Source: Micrococcus sp. EYE_212 (GTDB lineage Bacteria; Actinomycetota; Actinomycetes; Actinomycetales; Micrococcaceae). From it: 64,000 nt of DNA. The notes under the pieces were generated by a model, which worked only from the letters and a program-made list of their open reading frames with translations, did no database searches and was not told the DNA's origin. Where the stretch lies: the NCBI RefSeq assembly GCF_023147585.1, contig NZ_JAHXOZ010000008.1, forward strand, positions 62,001 through 126,000, in the 5' to 3' direction. Positions 47,793 through 57,000 of this stretch are shown here, piece after piece; position 1 is the first letter of the stretch, and every line of letters begins with the position of its first letter. Both the position numbers and the translations under genes were made by a program.

Positions 47793-49471
47793 CCCAGGAT
47801 CGCGGATCAAGCGGGGCCTCGTTCTCGCTGGTGGACGAGCCATGGGTGCGTGTCCAGATGACGGACGGCACACTCGAGGAGCTCTCCGTGCGGGAGGTGT
47901 TCCGCCAGGCCCGCCGCATCGGGCGGCTCTCGGGGGAGACGCCCCAGCAGGACGTCGCGCTCCTCCGGCTGCTGCTCGTGGTCTACTGGCGCGCCCATCG
48001 GCATGACCCCCTGCTCCAGAACGACGACGCCGAGGACCACGCCGAATGGTGGGTCGGACAGTTCACCGGTCCGACCGAGGACCTCGACGCCATCGAGCAC
48101 TACCTCGATGAGATCGCTCCGCGGTGGGACCTCCTCGACCCAGCCGTCCCGTTCATGCAGGTGGCCGACCTGCAGACTGCCAAGGGGGCGCCCAGTGACG
48201 TCGCGAAGCTCATCCCGGACGCCGAGTCACCGTACTTCTCCGTCCGGGCCGGTCGGGCGCTCGAGACCCTCGGCTTCGCCGAGGCCGCGCGGTGGCTCGT
48301 CCATCTGCAGGCGTGGAGCTATTCGGGGATCAAGTCCGGTGCGCTGGGCGACCCGCGGGTGAAGGGCGGAAAGGGGTACCCGATCGGCACGGGATGGAGC
48401 GGCCGCGCCGGAGGCGTCGTGCTCCACGGGCACGACTTCGCCGAGACGCTGGTGCTCAACACCGTGGTGCCCTTCGTCTTCACGGAAGAGACCGAGCGGG
48501 ACCTGCCCGTCTGGGAACGCGAGCCGGACACGGCCGCACCACGGGGAACGGAGCGTGCAGCGGGACCCTCGGACCTGCTGACGTGGCAGATCCGCCGCGT
48601 CCGGCTGTTCCATGACGGCACCCAGGTGACCGGCGCCCTCGTCTCCAACGGTGACCGCCTCGAGTCACAGGATGAACTCGCCGACCCGATGACCGCCTAC
48701 CGCCGCGGCGACGCCCAGTCCAAGGCGGCCGGCCGAGACGTCAGGATGCCCCGCCGGCACGCCCCCGAACGGACCCTGTGGCGGGGGATCGAGCCGTTGC
48801 TCGCCCGCACCGAGGAGTCCTCAGCTGCAACCAGCCCCCCGAGGACGGTCACCGCGCTGCGCGGGATGCGCCAGTCGTTCATCGACGCCGGCCACCAGGC
48901 CGAGGACCTCATCGTCACCGTAGAGCTCGTCGGCATGGACTACGGCACCCAGGACGCCGTCGTCGTCTCCACCCTGCGCGAGGAGTTGCCGCTGCGGCTG
49001 GCCGTCCTCCTGGAGGAGCAGCCGAGGACGCGTCGCGTGCTGATCGACGCCGCGCAGGCGACGATGGAGGGCGCGATCGACTTCGGCCGGTTCTCCGGGG
49101 CCCTGCGACAGGCGGCGGGCGCGGATTACGCCTTTGACTCGCACGCGACGGCGGCGCTCCTCGCGGACCTCAACGAGCCCTTCAAGGCCTGGCTCGCCGG
49201 CGTGACCCCGGAACGGGACCCGGCGATACAGCTCGAGCAGTGGATCTCGTCGGCCGAGAGGGAGATGCTCGCACGCGCCACCGCCGCTGTTGCGTCCGCC
49301 GGTCCACGAGCGGTGGTGGGACGCGAAGACCAGAACGGACGACTGCTCTCCGCGGCATCCGCCCACGCCCTGTTCCGGCGCAGACTCTCCGCCAGTCTGG
49401 GCCGCGGGACCTCGCGCTCCCGACCCCGGACCACCACACCCCTTACCCCGGCCACCGAGAGGCGATCATGA
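47789..49471 (+). CDS. casA: Cascade large subunit Cse1 (Cas8e)
   Basis: CasA recognises the PAM and recruits Cas3. The 560-residue protein starts MTQDRGSSGASFSLVDEPWV, matching the family pattern F-x-L-x-D-x-P-W, followed by LRLLLVVYWRAHRHDP. The loop YSGIKSGALGDPRVKGGKGY and the Gly-rich GTGWSGRAGG belong to the conserved N-terminal domain. It overlaps cas3 and casB by 4 bases each, consistent with coupled translation. Confidence 0.93.
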   Translation: MTQDRGSSGASFSLVDEPWVRVQMTDGTLEELSVREVFRQARRIGRLSGETPQQDVALLRLLLVVYWRAHRHDPLLQNDDAEDHAEWWVGQFTGPTEDLDAIEHYLDEIAPRWDLLDPAVPFMQVADLQTAKGAPSDVAKLIPDAESPYFSVRAGRALETLGFAEAARWLVHLQAWSYSGIKSGALGDPRVKGGKGYPIGTGWSGRAGGVVLHGHDFAETLVLNTVVPFVFTEETERDLPVWEREPDTAAPRGTERAAGPSDLLTWQIRRVRLFHDGTQVTGALVSNGDRLESQDELADPMTAYRRGDAQSKAAGRDVRMPRRHAPERTLWRGIEPLLARTEESSAATSPPRTVTALRGMRQSFIDAGHQAEDLIVTVELVGMDYGTQDAVVVSTLREELPLRLAVLLEEQPRTRRVLIDAAQATMEGAIDFGRFSGALRQAAGADYAFDSHATAALLADLNEPFKAWLAGVTPERDPAIQLEQWISSAEREMLARATAAVASAGPRAVVGREDQNGRLLSAASAHALFRRRLSASLGRGTSRSRPRTTTPLTPATERRS

Positions 49472-50109
49472 CGGACACCGTTCCCACCGCGGCACCCCAG
49501 GCCACCGTGCAGCCCCCATCGTTGTATCGGGCCGTCGCCTCGGCGGCCCACCGCCTGCAGCGTGAGCTCCTGGACCAGAACAGCCATCTCGAATCGAACG
49601 CGCGCTCCGTCCTCAGTCGGCTGCGACGTGCCGTCGCCTCAGACCTGGGAGAGGACCCCCTCGCTTGGTGGGCGGTCTCTGAGGAGGTGCTCGGCGACCT
49701 CCCCGAGGGGGACATCGGTCGCGGAGATGAGCCGTCCTTCTCGGAATGGGCCGCCTTCACGGCGATCACGCTGTTCGCCGTCCACCAGCAGTCCCAGTCG
49801 GCGCCGATGCATGTGGCCGCCGTGGACCTGGGACGGGCCGTGGGCACGCTGCGGCGCCGTTCGGACAGCGGCTCTGTGAAGCAGCGGCTGGACGCCGTGA
49901 TGCTGGCGCCCACCCCCACGGCGCAGCGCTATCACCTGCGCTCCCTCATCACGTTGCTCTCCTCGCACGGGATCGGTCTCGACTATGGCCGCCTGGCCGA
50001 GGATCTCCGGGCCCTGCGTCATCCGCGTTCCCGGCCGGGCGTCGTCGTGCGGTGGGGCCGCGAGTACGCGGCCGCCCTGCACGCCCAGCCCGGCGACGTC
50101 GCCGACTGA
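49468..50109 (+). CDS. casB: Cascade small subunit Cse2 (Cas11e)
   Basis: The 213-residue helical protein has the typical Cse2 elements RLRRAVASDLGEDPLAWW and FAVHQQSQSAPMHVA, and ends with a four-helix-bundle-like half (RSLITLLSSHGIGLDYGRLA). Two copies line the belly of Cascade and stabilise the displaced strand. It starts at ATG 49468, overlapping casA by 4 bases, with 37 bases to the next gene. Confidence 0.92.
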   Translation: MTDTVPTAAPQATVQPPSLYRAVASAAHRLQRELLDQNSHLESNARSVLSRLRRAVASDLGEDPLAWWAVSEEVLGDLPEGDIGRGDEPSFSEWAAFTAITLFAVHQQSQSAPMHVAAVDLGRAVGTLRRRSDSGSVKQRLDAVMLAPTPTAQRYHLRSLITLLSSHGIGLDYGRLAEDLRALRHPRSRPGVVVRWGREYAAALHAQPGDVAD

Positions 50110-50146
50110 CCCCCTGATCCCCTCCGCACACATCGAAGGACGAACC

Positions 50147-51313
50147 ATGAGCCTGTTCATCGACATCCATGCCCTCCATACCCTGCCCCCGAACAACATG
50201 AACCGCGACGACACCGGATCGCCCAAGACCGCCATGTTCGGTGGAGTACCCCGCCAGCGGGTCTCCTCGCAGGCGTGGAAGCGGGTGATCCGCCAGGACT
50301 TCGAGAACTACCTCGACACCTCCGAGCTGGGCGTGCGCACCAAGCGCGTGGTCGAGAAGATCGCGCACCGCGTCCTCGAGCTGCAGGGCAACTCCGAGCC
50401 GAACGTGGACGATCCCGCGGACCGCGCGGCCCTGGCCGAGGCGGCCGGCGGGGTGGAGGCCGTGCTCAAGGCGGCCGGCCTCAAGCCGGAGAAGAAGAAG
50501 ACGAAGAAGGGCGCCACCGAGGAGGAGCAGCTCGAGGCCCTCTTCGCCGAGGTCTCCTACCTCCTGTTCCTCAGCGATCAGCAGGTCACGCGGGTGGCGG
50601 AGGCCGTCATCGAGCGCCCGGAGCGTCCCTGGACCAAGAAGGAGGCGGCGGCGATGCTCGACGACGCCCACTCGGTGGACGTTGCTATGTTCGGCCGCAT
50701 GGTCGCGGACGTCACGGCCTACAACGTGGACGCCGCGGTGCAGGTGGCGCACGCGATCGGCGTCAGCCCCTCCGAGCCCGAGTTCGACTACTTCACCGCC
50801 GTGGACGACGTCCGCGAGGACGCGGAGGAGGCCGGTGCCGGCATGATCGGCACTGTCGCCTTCACCTCCTCCACGCTCTACCGGTACGCCAACGTGAACG
50901 TGGACGCCCTGGTGGCCAACCTCGGCTCGAAGGAGGTCGCCCTGCGCGCCGTGGCCGCCTTCGTGCAGGCGTTCATGACCTCGATGCCGACAGGCAAACA
51001 GAACACGTTCGCCAACACGACGCTCCCGGACGCGGTCGTCGTCGCCGTGCGGCAGGACCGACCCGTCTCATGGGTCAACGCCTTCGAGGTGCCGGTGCCC
51101 GGTGATGCCGAGGGAGGCCGACGGATCGAGGCGGCGCGACGGCTCGCCCAGGAGGCGACCGCCCTCGACGCCATGTACGACACGGCGCCACGGAAGACCT
51201 GGGTGCTGGGGTCCACCGCGTTGCAGGGGGCCCTGGATGGCCTCGGCGCCTCAGTCAACCGCACCCGGCTGCTGGCAGAGCTGAACGCAGAGCTGGCGGA
51301 GGTGCTGGCATGA
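50147..51313 (+). CDS. cas7e: Cascade backbone protein Cas7e (CasC/Cse4)
   Basis: Six copies of Cas7e form the backbone that holds the crRNA. The 388-residue protein starts MSLFIDIHALHTLPPNNMNR, then RQRVSSQAWKRVIRQDFENY, both typical of Cse4. Later come MFGRMVADVTAYNVDAAVQV and MPTGKQNTFANTTLPDAVVV. The ATG at 50147 follows GAAGGA. It overlaps cas5e by 4 bases. It has an inserted Lys/Glu-rich stretch around residues 105-125 (KPEKKKTKKGATEEEQ). Confidence 0.95.
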   Translation: MSLFIDIHALHTLPPNNMNRDDTGSPKTAMFGGVPRQRVSSQAWKRVIRQDFENYLDTSELGVRTKRVVEKIAHRVLELQGNSEPNVDDPADRAALAEAAGGVEAVLKAAGLKPEKKKTKKGATEEEQLEALFAEVSYLLFLSDQQVTRVAEAVIERPERPWTKKEAAAMLDDAHSVDVAMFGRMVADVTAYNVDAAVQVAHAIGVSPSEPEFDYFTAVDDVREDAEEAGAGMIGTVAFTSSTLYRYANVNVDALVANLGSKEVALRAVAAFVQAFMTSMPTGKQNTFANTTLPDAVVVAVRQDRPVSWVNAFEVPVPGDAEGGRRIEAARRLAQEATALDAMYDTAPRKTWVLGSTALQGALDGLGASVNRTRLLAELNAELAEVLA

Positions 51314-52008
51314 CGTCTCTGCTCCTTCGACTGAGGGGGCCGATGCAGTCCTGGGGCCATGACAGTCGCTACCAGGCACGCCGGACGCACCACGTGCCCA
51401 CGAAGTCCGCTGTGCTCGGGCTGCTCGCGGCCGCGGAGGGCCGACGCCGCACGGACCCCGTGGAGGACCTTGCAGGGCTCGAGTTCGCGGTGCGAGTCGA
51501 CCAGCCCGGGACGTTGTTGCGCGACTACCAGACTGCCGTCGACTGGCGGAAGGGGCCACCCGCGAGGCTCAGTGAGCGCTTCTACCTGCAGGATGCGTGC
51601 TTCGTGGTGGCCGTCTCCGGGGAAGACCAGGTGGTGCACGGCCTCGCCGACGCCGTGCGGTCGCCGCACTTCCCCCTGTTCCTGGGGCGTCGGTCGTGTC
51701 CCGTCGGCCCGGACCTCCTCGTCGGTGTGGTGGACGGTGGCGCGGAGGAGGCCCTGCGTTCCCTCGAATGGCAAGCGGCACCTTGGTATCGGCGCACGCG
51801 CGGCACGGAGGTCGCCCTGCAGATCTACCGCGACGCGCGTCCCGGCGAGGCCGTCGAGGAGCGGCTCAACGACGTCCCCGTGAGCTTCGACCCCCAGAAG
51901 CGGGACTACCGTTGGCGCGCCGTCCACATGCCTGACCCGCACGTGGTGGAGAACCCGGAGGGCTTGAAGACGACTGATCCGTTCTGGGAGGCGGTGGTGA
52001 GCCAATGA
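51310..52008 (+). CDS. cas5e: Cascade protein Cas5e (CasD)
   Basis: Cas5e binds the 5' handle of the crRNA. The 232-residue protein begins MTSLLLRLRGPMQSWGHDSR, the family's RAMP beta-strand and PMQSWG motif, followed by PTKSAVLGLLAAAEG. LGRRSCPVGP is the conserved Gly-rich region. It overlaps the genes on both sides by 4 bases. Confidence 0.95.
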   Translation: MTSLLLRLRGPMQSWGHDSRYQARRTHHVPTKSAVLGLLAAAEGRRRTDPVEDLAGLEFAVRVDQPGTLLRDYQTAVDWRKGPPARLSERFYLQDACFVVAVSGEDQVVHGLADAVRSPHFPLFLGRRSCPVGPDLLVGVVDGGAEEALRSLEWQAAPWYRRTRGTEVALQIYRDARPGEAVEERLNDVPVSFDPQKRDYRWRAVHMPDPHVVENPEGLKTTDPFWEAVVSQ

Positions 52009-52700
52009 GCGTCCTGACAAGGATGGCGCTGAACCCGGCGACCCGCGGGGGTCGCAAGCTGCTGTCCAACCGGCAGGCGATGCATGCGGCCGTCATGAGT
52101 GCGTTCTCCCCGGACGCCCATGACGACATGGACGGCAGGATCCTGTGGCGGATCGACCATGACGGCCATCGGCACGTCCTGTACATGGTGAGCCCGGTCC
52201 AGCCGGATCTCATCCATGTGGTGGAACAGGCTGGCTGGCTTGGGCAGTCGTGGGATGCCGTCTCCTACGACCACTTCCTGGGCCGTCTGGCCAGAGGGCA
52301 ACGGTGGGGGTTCCGGCTGACGGCCAATCCTGTGCGGGCCGTCGCCCGCAAGGACGCGCGCAGCAAGGTGGTGCCGCATGTCACCCCCGCCCAGCAGGTC
52401 GGATGGCTCAACGAGCGGGCCGCGGGGTGGGGCTTCAGCTTGGCCACGCCGGACGGTTCGGGGAATCCCGAGGAGAGCGGAGGAGATCATGTGCTGGTCT
52501 CTCAACGCCATGATGACCGGTTCGGCCGCGTAGACGGGGACGTGGGGCGCCGGCGACGGGTGACCCTGCGGATCGCCCAGTTCGACGGCGTGCTGGAGGT
52601 GACCGATGCCGCCGTGCTCCGAGGGGCGCTGCTGAGTGGCATGGGCCGCGCCAAGGGCTATGGGTGCGGCCTCATGACGCTCCGACCCGTGGGGGGATGA
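52005..52700 (+). CDS. cas6e: crRNA-processing endoribonuclease Cas6e (CasE)
   Basis: Cas6e cuts the pre-crRNA at each repeat stem-loop. The 231-residue protein carries the catalytic-region histidine in LLSNRQAMHAAVMSAF (His28 by count from the start) and the family's C-terminal Gly-rich loop ALLSGMGRAKGYGCGLMTL. It overlaps cas5e by 4 bases and ends 3 bases before cas1e. The array's stem (CTCCCCGC/GCGGGGAT-type) fits the substrate. Confidence 0.93.
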   Translation: MSVLTRMALNPATRGGRKLLSNRQAMHAAVMSAFSPDAHDDMDGRILWRIDHDGHRHVLYMVSPVQPDLIHVVEQAGWLGQSWDAVSYDHFLGRLARGQRWGFRLTANPVRAVARKDARSKVVPHVTPAQQVGWLNERAAGWGFSLATPDGSGNPEESGGDHVLVSQRHDDRFGRVDGDVGRRRRVTLRIAQFDGVLEVTDAAVLRGALLSGMGRAKGYGCGLMTLRPVGG

Positions 52701-52703
52701 GCC

Positions 52704-53648
52704 GTGTCCGCTGACAGGTCGCACATGCAGGCGCGGGAGCTGACTCGAATCTCCGAGCGGTTCTCCTTCGTCTACGTGGAGCGCGCCACGGTGCACCGTG
52801 AGGGCAACGCAGTCACGGTGACCGACCAGGACGGTGTGCTCCACGTGCCGTCGGCGAGTCTGGGTTGCCTCCTCCTGGGGCCCGGGACACGGATCACCCA
52901 CGCCGCCATGTCCCTGCTGGGCGAATCCGGCGCCTCCGTGGTGTGGGCCGGGGAGAACGGGGTCCGCTTTTACGCGGGCGGTCGGTCTCTCGCGCGGTCG
53001 ACCAGGCTGTTGGTCCAGCAGTCGCGGCTCGTCTCATCTACGCGCAGCCGCCTGGCGGTGGCCCGGCGGATGTACGCGATGCGGTTCCCCGGTGAAGATG
53101 TCTCGGCGCTGACCATGCAACAGCTGCGTGGTCGGGAAGGGGCTCGTGTTCGCGGCCTCTATCGGGCCCATGCGCAGCGGACGGGCGTCGACTGGGGGCG
53201 CCGCGACTACGACCCGCAGGCCTTCGAGGACGGCGACGCTGTCAATCGGGCCCTGACCGTCGCGAACACCTGCCTCTACGGCATTGTCCATGCCGTGGTG
53301 GCCGCCCTGGGCTGTTCCGCCGGCCTCGGCTTCGTTCACACCGGCAACGACCGCTCGTTCGTCTACGACATCGCGGACTTGTACAAGGCGGAGATCAGCA
53401 TCCCCGTCGCCTTCGACGTCGGGTCGATCGACGACGCCGACGTGGAGCCGGAGACCCGCAGGCGCGTGCGGGACGCCGTCGTCCAGAACCGGCTCCTGGA
53501 GAGGTGCGCGAAGGACATCTCGACTCTCCTGCTGGGCGAGAGCCCGGAGACCCCTGAGGAATGGGTGCAAGACGATGCACTGTCTCTGTGGAGCGGGCGC
53601 GCGGGAGGCGTGGTGGCGGGTGGGGTGAGCTACGGGGCAGAGACGTGA
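52704..53648 (+). CDS. cas1e: CRISPR integrase Cas1e
   Basis: Cas1 with Cas2 inserts new spacers. The 314-residue protein has the metal-binding residues Glu145 (LRGREGARVR), His212 (GFVHTGN) and Asp222/Asp225 (YDIADLYKAE), matching E141, H208, D218 and D221 of E. coli. The GTG start at 52704 comes 3 bases after cas6e. The final 25 residues (ALSLWSGRAGGVVAGGVSYG) extend beyond the core. All catalytic residues are intact. Confidence 0.96.
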   Translation: MSADRSHMQARELTRISERFSFVYVERATVHREGNAVTVTDQDGVLHVPSASLGCLLLGPGTRITHAAMSLLGESGASVVWAGENGVRFYAGGRSLARSTRLLVQQSRLVSSTRSRLAVARRMYAMRFPGEDVSALTMQQLRGREGARVRGLYRAHAQRTGVDWGRRDYDPQAFEDGDAVNRALTVANTCLYGIVHAVVAALGCSAGLGFVHTGNDRSFVYDIADLYKAEISIPVAFDVGSIDDADVEPETRRRVRDAVVQNRLLERCAKDISTLLLGESPETPEEWVQDDALSLWSGRAGGVVAGGVSYGAET

Positions 53649-54031
53649 TGGTCCTCGTGGTGACTGCCGCCCCGGCGGGTCTGCGAGGTGAGCTCACCCG
53701 CTGGCTGCTGGAGATCGACGCCGGGGTATTCGTCGGAAACCCGAGCGTCAGGGTCAGGGACGAGCTGTGGAAGCGGACGAAGGAGTCCATCCGAGACGGC
53801 CGAGCGCTGCTGGTCTACCGTGCGAACAACGAGCAGCAGATGCGCATCGAGACGCATCGGCATCACTGGACGCCAGTTGACCTGGACGGGCTCACCCTCA
53901 TGCGCCGGCCTCTTCCCTCCGACGGCGAGACGGGTTTCGCACGACGTGGCACAGGCTGGAGCAATGCCCGTGGGCGGCAGAGGTCGCTGAGGCCGTCCTG
54001 GCGACGAGGGCCATCGCCCGAAAGTGAATGA
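53648..54031 (+). CDS. cas2e: CRISPR adaptation protein Cas2e with basic C-terminal extension
   Basis: Cas2e is the structural core of the Cas1-Cas2 integrase. Residues 1-95 match the family: MVLVVTAAPAGLRGELTRWL, then IDAGVFVGNPSVRVRDELW and RANNEQQMRIETHRHHWTPV. The remaining 32 residues (from about GETGFARRGTGWSN) are Arg/Ser-rich and not part of the usual fold; E. coli Cas2 has 94 residues. The gene overlaps cas1e by one base and ends only 51 bases before the first repeat. Confidence 0.93.
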   Translation: MVLVVTAAPAGLRGELTRWLLEIDAGVFVGNPSVRVRDELWKRTKESIRDGRALLVYRANNEQQMRIETHRHHWTPVDLDGLTLMRRPLPSDGETGFARRGTGWSNARGRQRSLRPSWRRGPSPESE

Positions 54032-54082
54032 GAAGGGCGCGTTGTGATCGCCATACCCTAGGGTTTTCGACGATCTTCAAGT
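54032..54082 (+). promoter_or_regulatory. CRISPR leader (short)
   Basis: Only 51 bases separate the cas2e stop from the first repeat. They are AT-richer than the surroundings (includes CCCTAGGGTTTTCGACG) and hold a weak -10-like TACCCT at 54054-54059. The functional leader may extend back into the 3' end of cas2e. Confidence 0.65.
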
Positions 54083-57000
54083 GTGCTCCCCGCGCGAGCG
54101 GGGATGAGCCCATCACCGGCACCCAGGGCACGTGGACCCGCACGTGCTCCCCGCGCGAGCGGGGATGAGCCCCGGCAGGTAGTCCCCTGTGAGGCGACAG
54201 CCCAGTGCTCCCCGCGCGAGCGGGGATGAGCCCCAGACGTCCCCCCGGTAGTGCTGGCCGTCCTCGTGCTCCCCGCGCGAGCGGGGATGAGCCGCACCAG
54301 TCGCCCTTGGTCGGGCCGACCACCTGGTGCTCCCCGCGCGAGCGGGGATGAGCCTCGGACGGCTCGTAGAAACGAGACTGCCCAGACGTGCTCCCCGCGC
54401 GAGCGGGGATGAGCCCATGGAGGCTCCGTGATTTTGAGCGCCTATCGAGTGCTCCCCGCGCGAGCGGGGATGAGCCGCTGCGCGCCACCTACGGTGACCT
54501 GCCGCTGATGTGCTCCCCGCGCGAGCGGGGATGAGCCGCGGAGAAGGGTCACGAGGAGCTCCTAGCGTGTGTGCTCCCCGCGCGAGCGGGGATGAGCCTC
54601 CACGCCGTTGTCCGCGTGCGTCATGCAGGCGGTGCTCCCCGCGCGAGCGGGGATGAGCCCGAGCTCAAGGCGCTGCGGCAGACCACGACGGCGTGCTCCC
54701 CGCGCGAGCGGGGATGAGCCTGCGCATGGATCACGGCGCCCGGCTCCGACCCGGTGCTCCCCGCGCGAGCGGGGATGAGCCGCCTCTCCACGATGCTCAA
54801 ATGCGGCGCGCAGGGTGCTCCCCGCGCGAGCGGGGATGAGCCCGTGCCCGTTTCGCGCACCTCGTACCGGGCGTTGTGCTCCCCGCGCGAGCGGGGATGA
54901 GCCGCTCACCGGCACCGTGTCCCAGGTGCGCCAGTTGTGCTCCCCGCGCGAGCGGGGATGAGCCGAGGCTCACGACGTAGGTGGCCTTCGTGAGGGCGTG
55001 CTCCCCGCGCGAGCGGGGATGAGCCCTGCTCAAGGCCGCCAACCGGGCCGAGAAGGCCGTGCTCCCCGCGCGAGCGGGGATGAGCCCCGACGCACCACCC
55101 CCGGCGACCTCCGCGACGAGTGCTCCCCGCGCGAGCGGGGATGAGCCCAGCCTGACCCTGGGGACGGTGACCGGCGGGGGGTGCTCCCCGCGCGAGCGGG
55201 GATGAGCCGGTCATCGACGCGCTCTTCCGCTCGGGCATGATGTGCTCCCCGCGCGAGCGGGGATGAGCCGTTGTCGATCCGAATGTCATCCGAGACCGTG
55301 GAGTGCTCCCCGCGCGAGCGGGGATGAGCCCGGGCTGCTGCTGCGCATGCGCCCGACTGACACGTGCTCCCCGCGCGAGCGGGGATGAGCCCGCCCGGTA
55401 CGCGCAGGTCCACGACGTCATCGAGTGCTCCCCGCGCGAGCGGGGATGAGCCGGGGATGCGCTGGTACGGCACCGGCAAGACCTCGTGCTCCCCGCGCGA
55501 GCGGGGATGAGCCGGGGGTGCCGTCCGCGTCCAGCGCGACATGCGAGTGCTCCCCGCGCGAGCGGGGATGAGCCGGTGAAGATGGTGTGGACGTCGCCGG
55601 GCAGGACGTGCTCCCCGCGCGAGCGGGGATGAGCCCCTACGCCGCCCACGGCATCCACAAGACGGAGGGTGCTCCCCGCGCGAGCGGGGATGAGCCCTAG
55701 TCGGCACGCGCTTCCGGAGCTTGAACAGCGTGCTCCCCGCGCGAGCGGGGATGAGCCCACCACACACCCGCACCAAGGAGAAGAAATGACGTGCTCCCCG
55801 CGCGAGCGGGGATGAGCCGCATGAGTGCTTGTCGTCGGCATAGTTCGCCAGGTGCTCCCCGCGCGAGCGGGGATGAGCCGATCTTCGCCCAGTCGCTGCT
55901 CGCCGTGCTTGGGTGCTCCCCGCGCGAGCGGGGATGAGCCGGGCCTCCCCCTGGTCGGCACCGGCCGCACGGCGTGCTCCCCGCGCGAGCGGGGATGAGC
56001 CCGCCCAGTCGTCGCGGGTGCCGTCGATAGGCTCGTGCTCCCCGCGCGAGCGGGGATGAGCCGGAGAACTGACCGATGGCTACCTACGAGATCCCGTGCT
56101 CCCCGCGCGAGCGGGGATGAGCCCGTGTACGTGACCCCGACCCCTGACACTGTGGCGTGCTCCCCGCGCGAGCGGGGATGAGCCTGGCACCGCCGACCTT
56201 TATCTGACCAAGGCCGAGTGCTCCCCGCGCGAGCGGGGATGAGCCCTACCGGCCCGTCCGCGGCTCCACCAACGTCTGGTGCTCCCCGCGCGAGCGGGGA
56301 TGAGCCCAGTCCGGGCGCGTCGGGGTGATTCAGGGCGGCGTGCTCCCCGCGCGAGCGGGGATGAGCCCCACCAGGTTCGTGGGCCCGGCACTGGTAAAGA
56401 GTGCTCCCCGCGCGAGCGGGGATGAGCCCGGGAGGGCGGGCTCGAGCTGGCGGACCGGGTCGTGCTCCCCGCGCGAGCGGGGATGAGCCCGTCACCCAGA
56501 CCCGCGCCTGGTTCGAGAAGCAGTGCTCCCCGCGCGAGCGGGGATGAGCCCGGTTCGCCAGTCTCCGCCACCATGTCAACAACGTGCTCCCCGCGCGAGC
56601 GGGGATGAGCCCGTGTGGGAGGGCCCGAACGACGAGCTGCGGCCGTGCTCCCCGCGCGAGCGGGGATGAGCCCCGTATCCAGACCCTCACCACCCCCCAG
56701 AATGGGTGCTCCCCGCGCGAGCGGGGATGAGCCCGCTCCGGCGTTCACGAAGGCCGCGGACGTCAAGTGCTCCCCGCGCGAGCGGGGATGAGCCGATCAT
56801 CACGATTCCGACCCGCTGAGACGAGAAGTGCTCCCCGCGCGAGCGGGGATGAGCCTCTTGGTGATGTTCGCCGTGGACCACGCGGTGTGTGCTCCCCGCG
56901 CGAGCGGGGATGAGCCGGGAACCAAACCGCAATGACTGAGAATCTCCTGGTGCTCCCCGCGCGAGCGGGGATGAGCCCCCAGGGTGTGCCCCGCCGTCGA

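Noticed and set aside
45000-54031. cas genes as a type I-C or I-F system
   Set aside because: Presence of Cse1, Cse2, Cas7e, Cas5e and Cas6e plus the 28-29 base CCCCGC/GCGGGG repeat places it firmly in type I-E.
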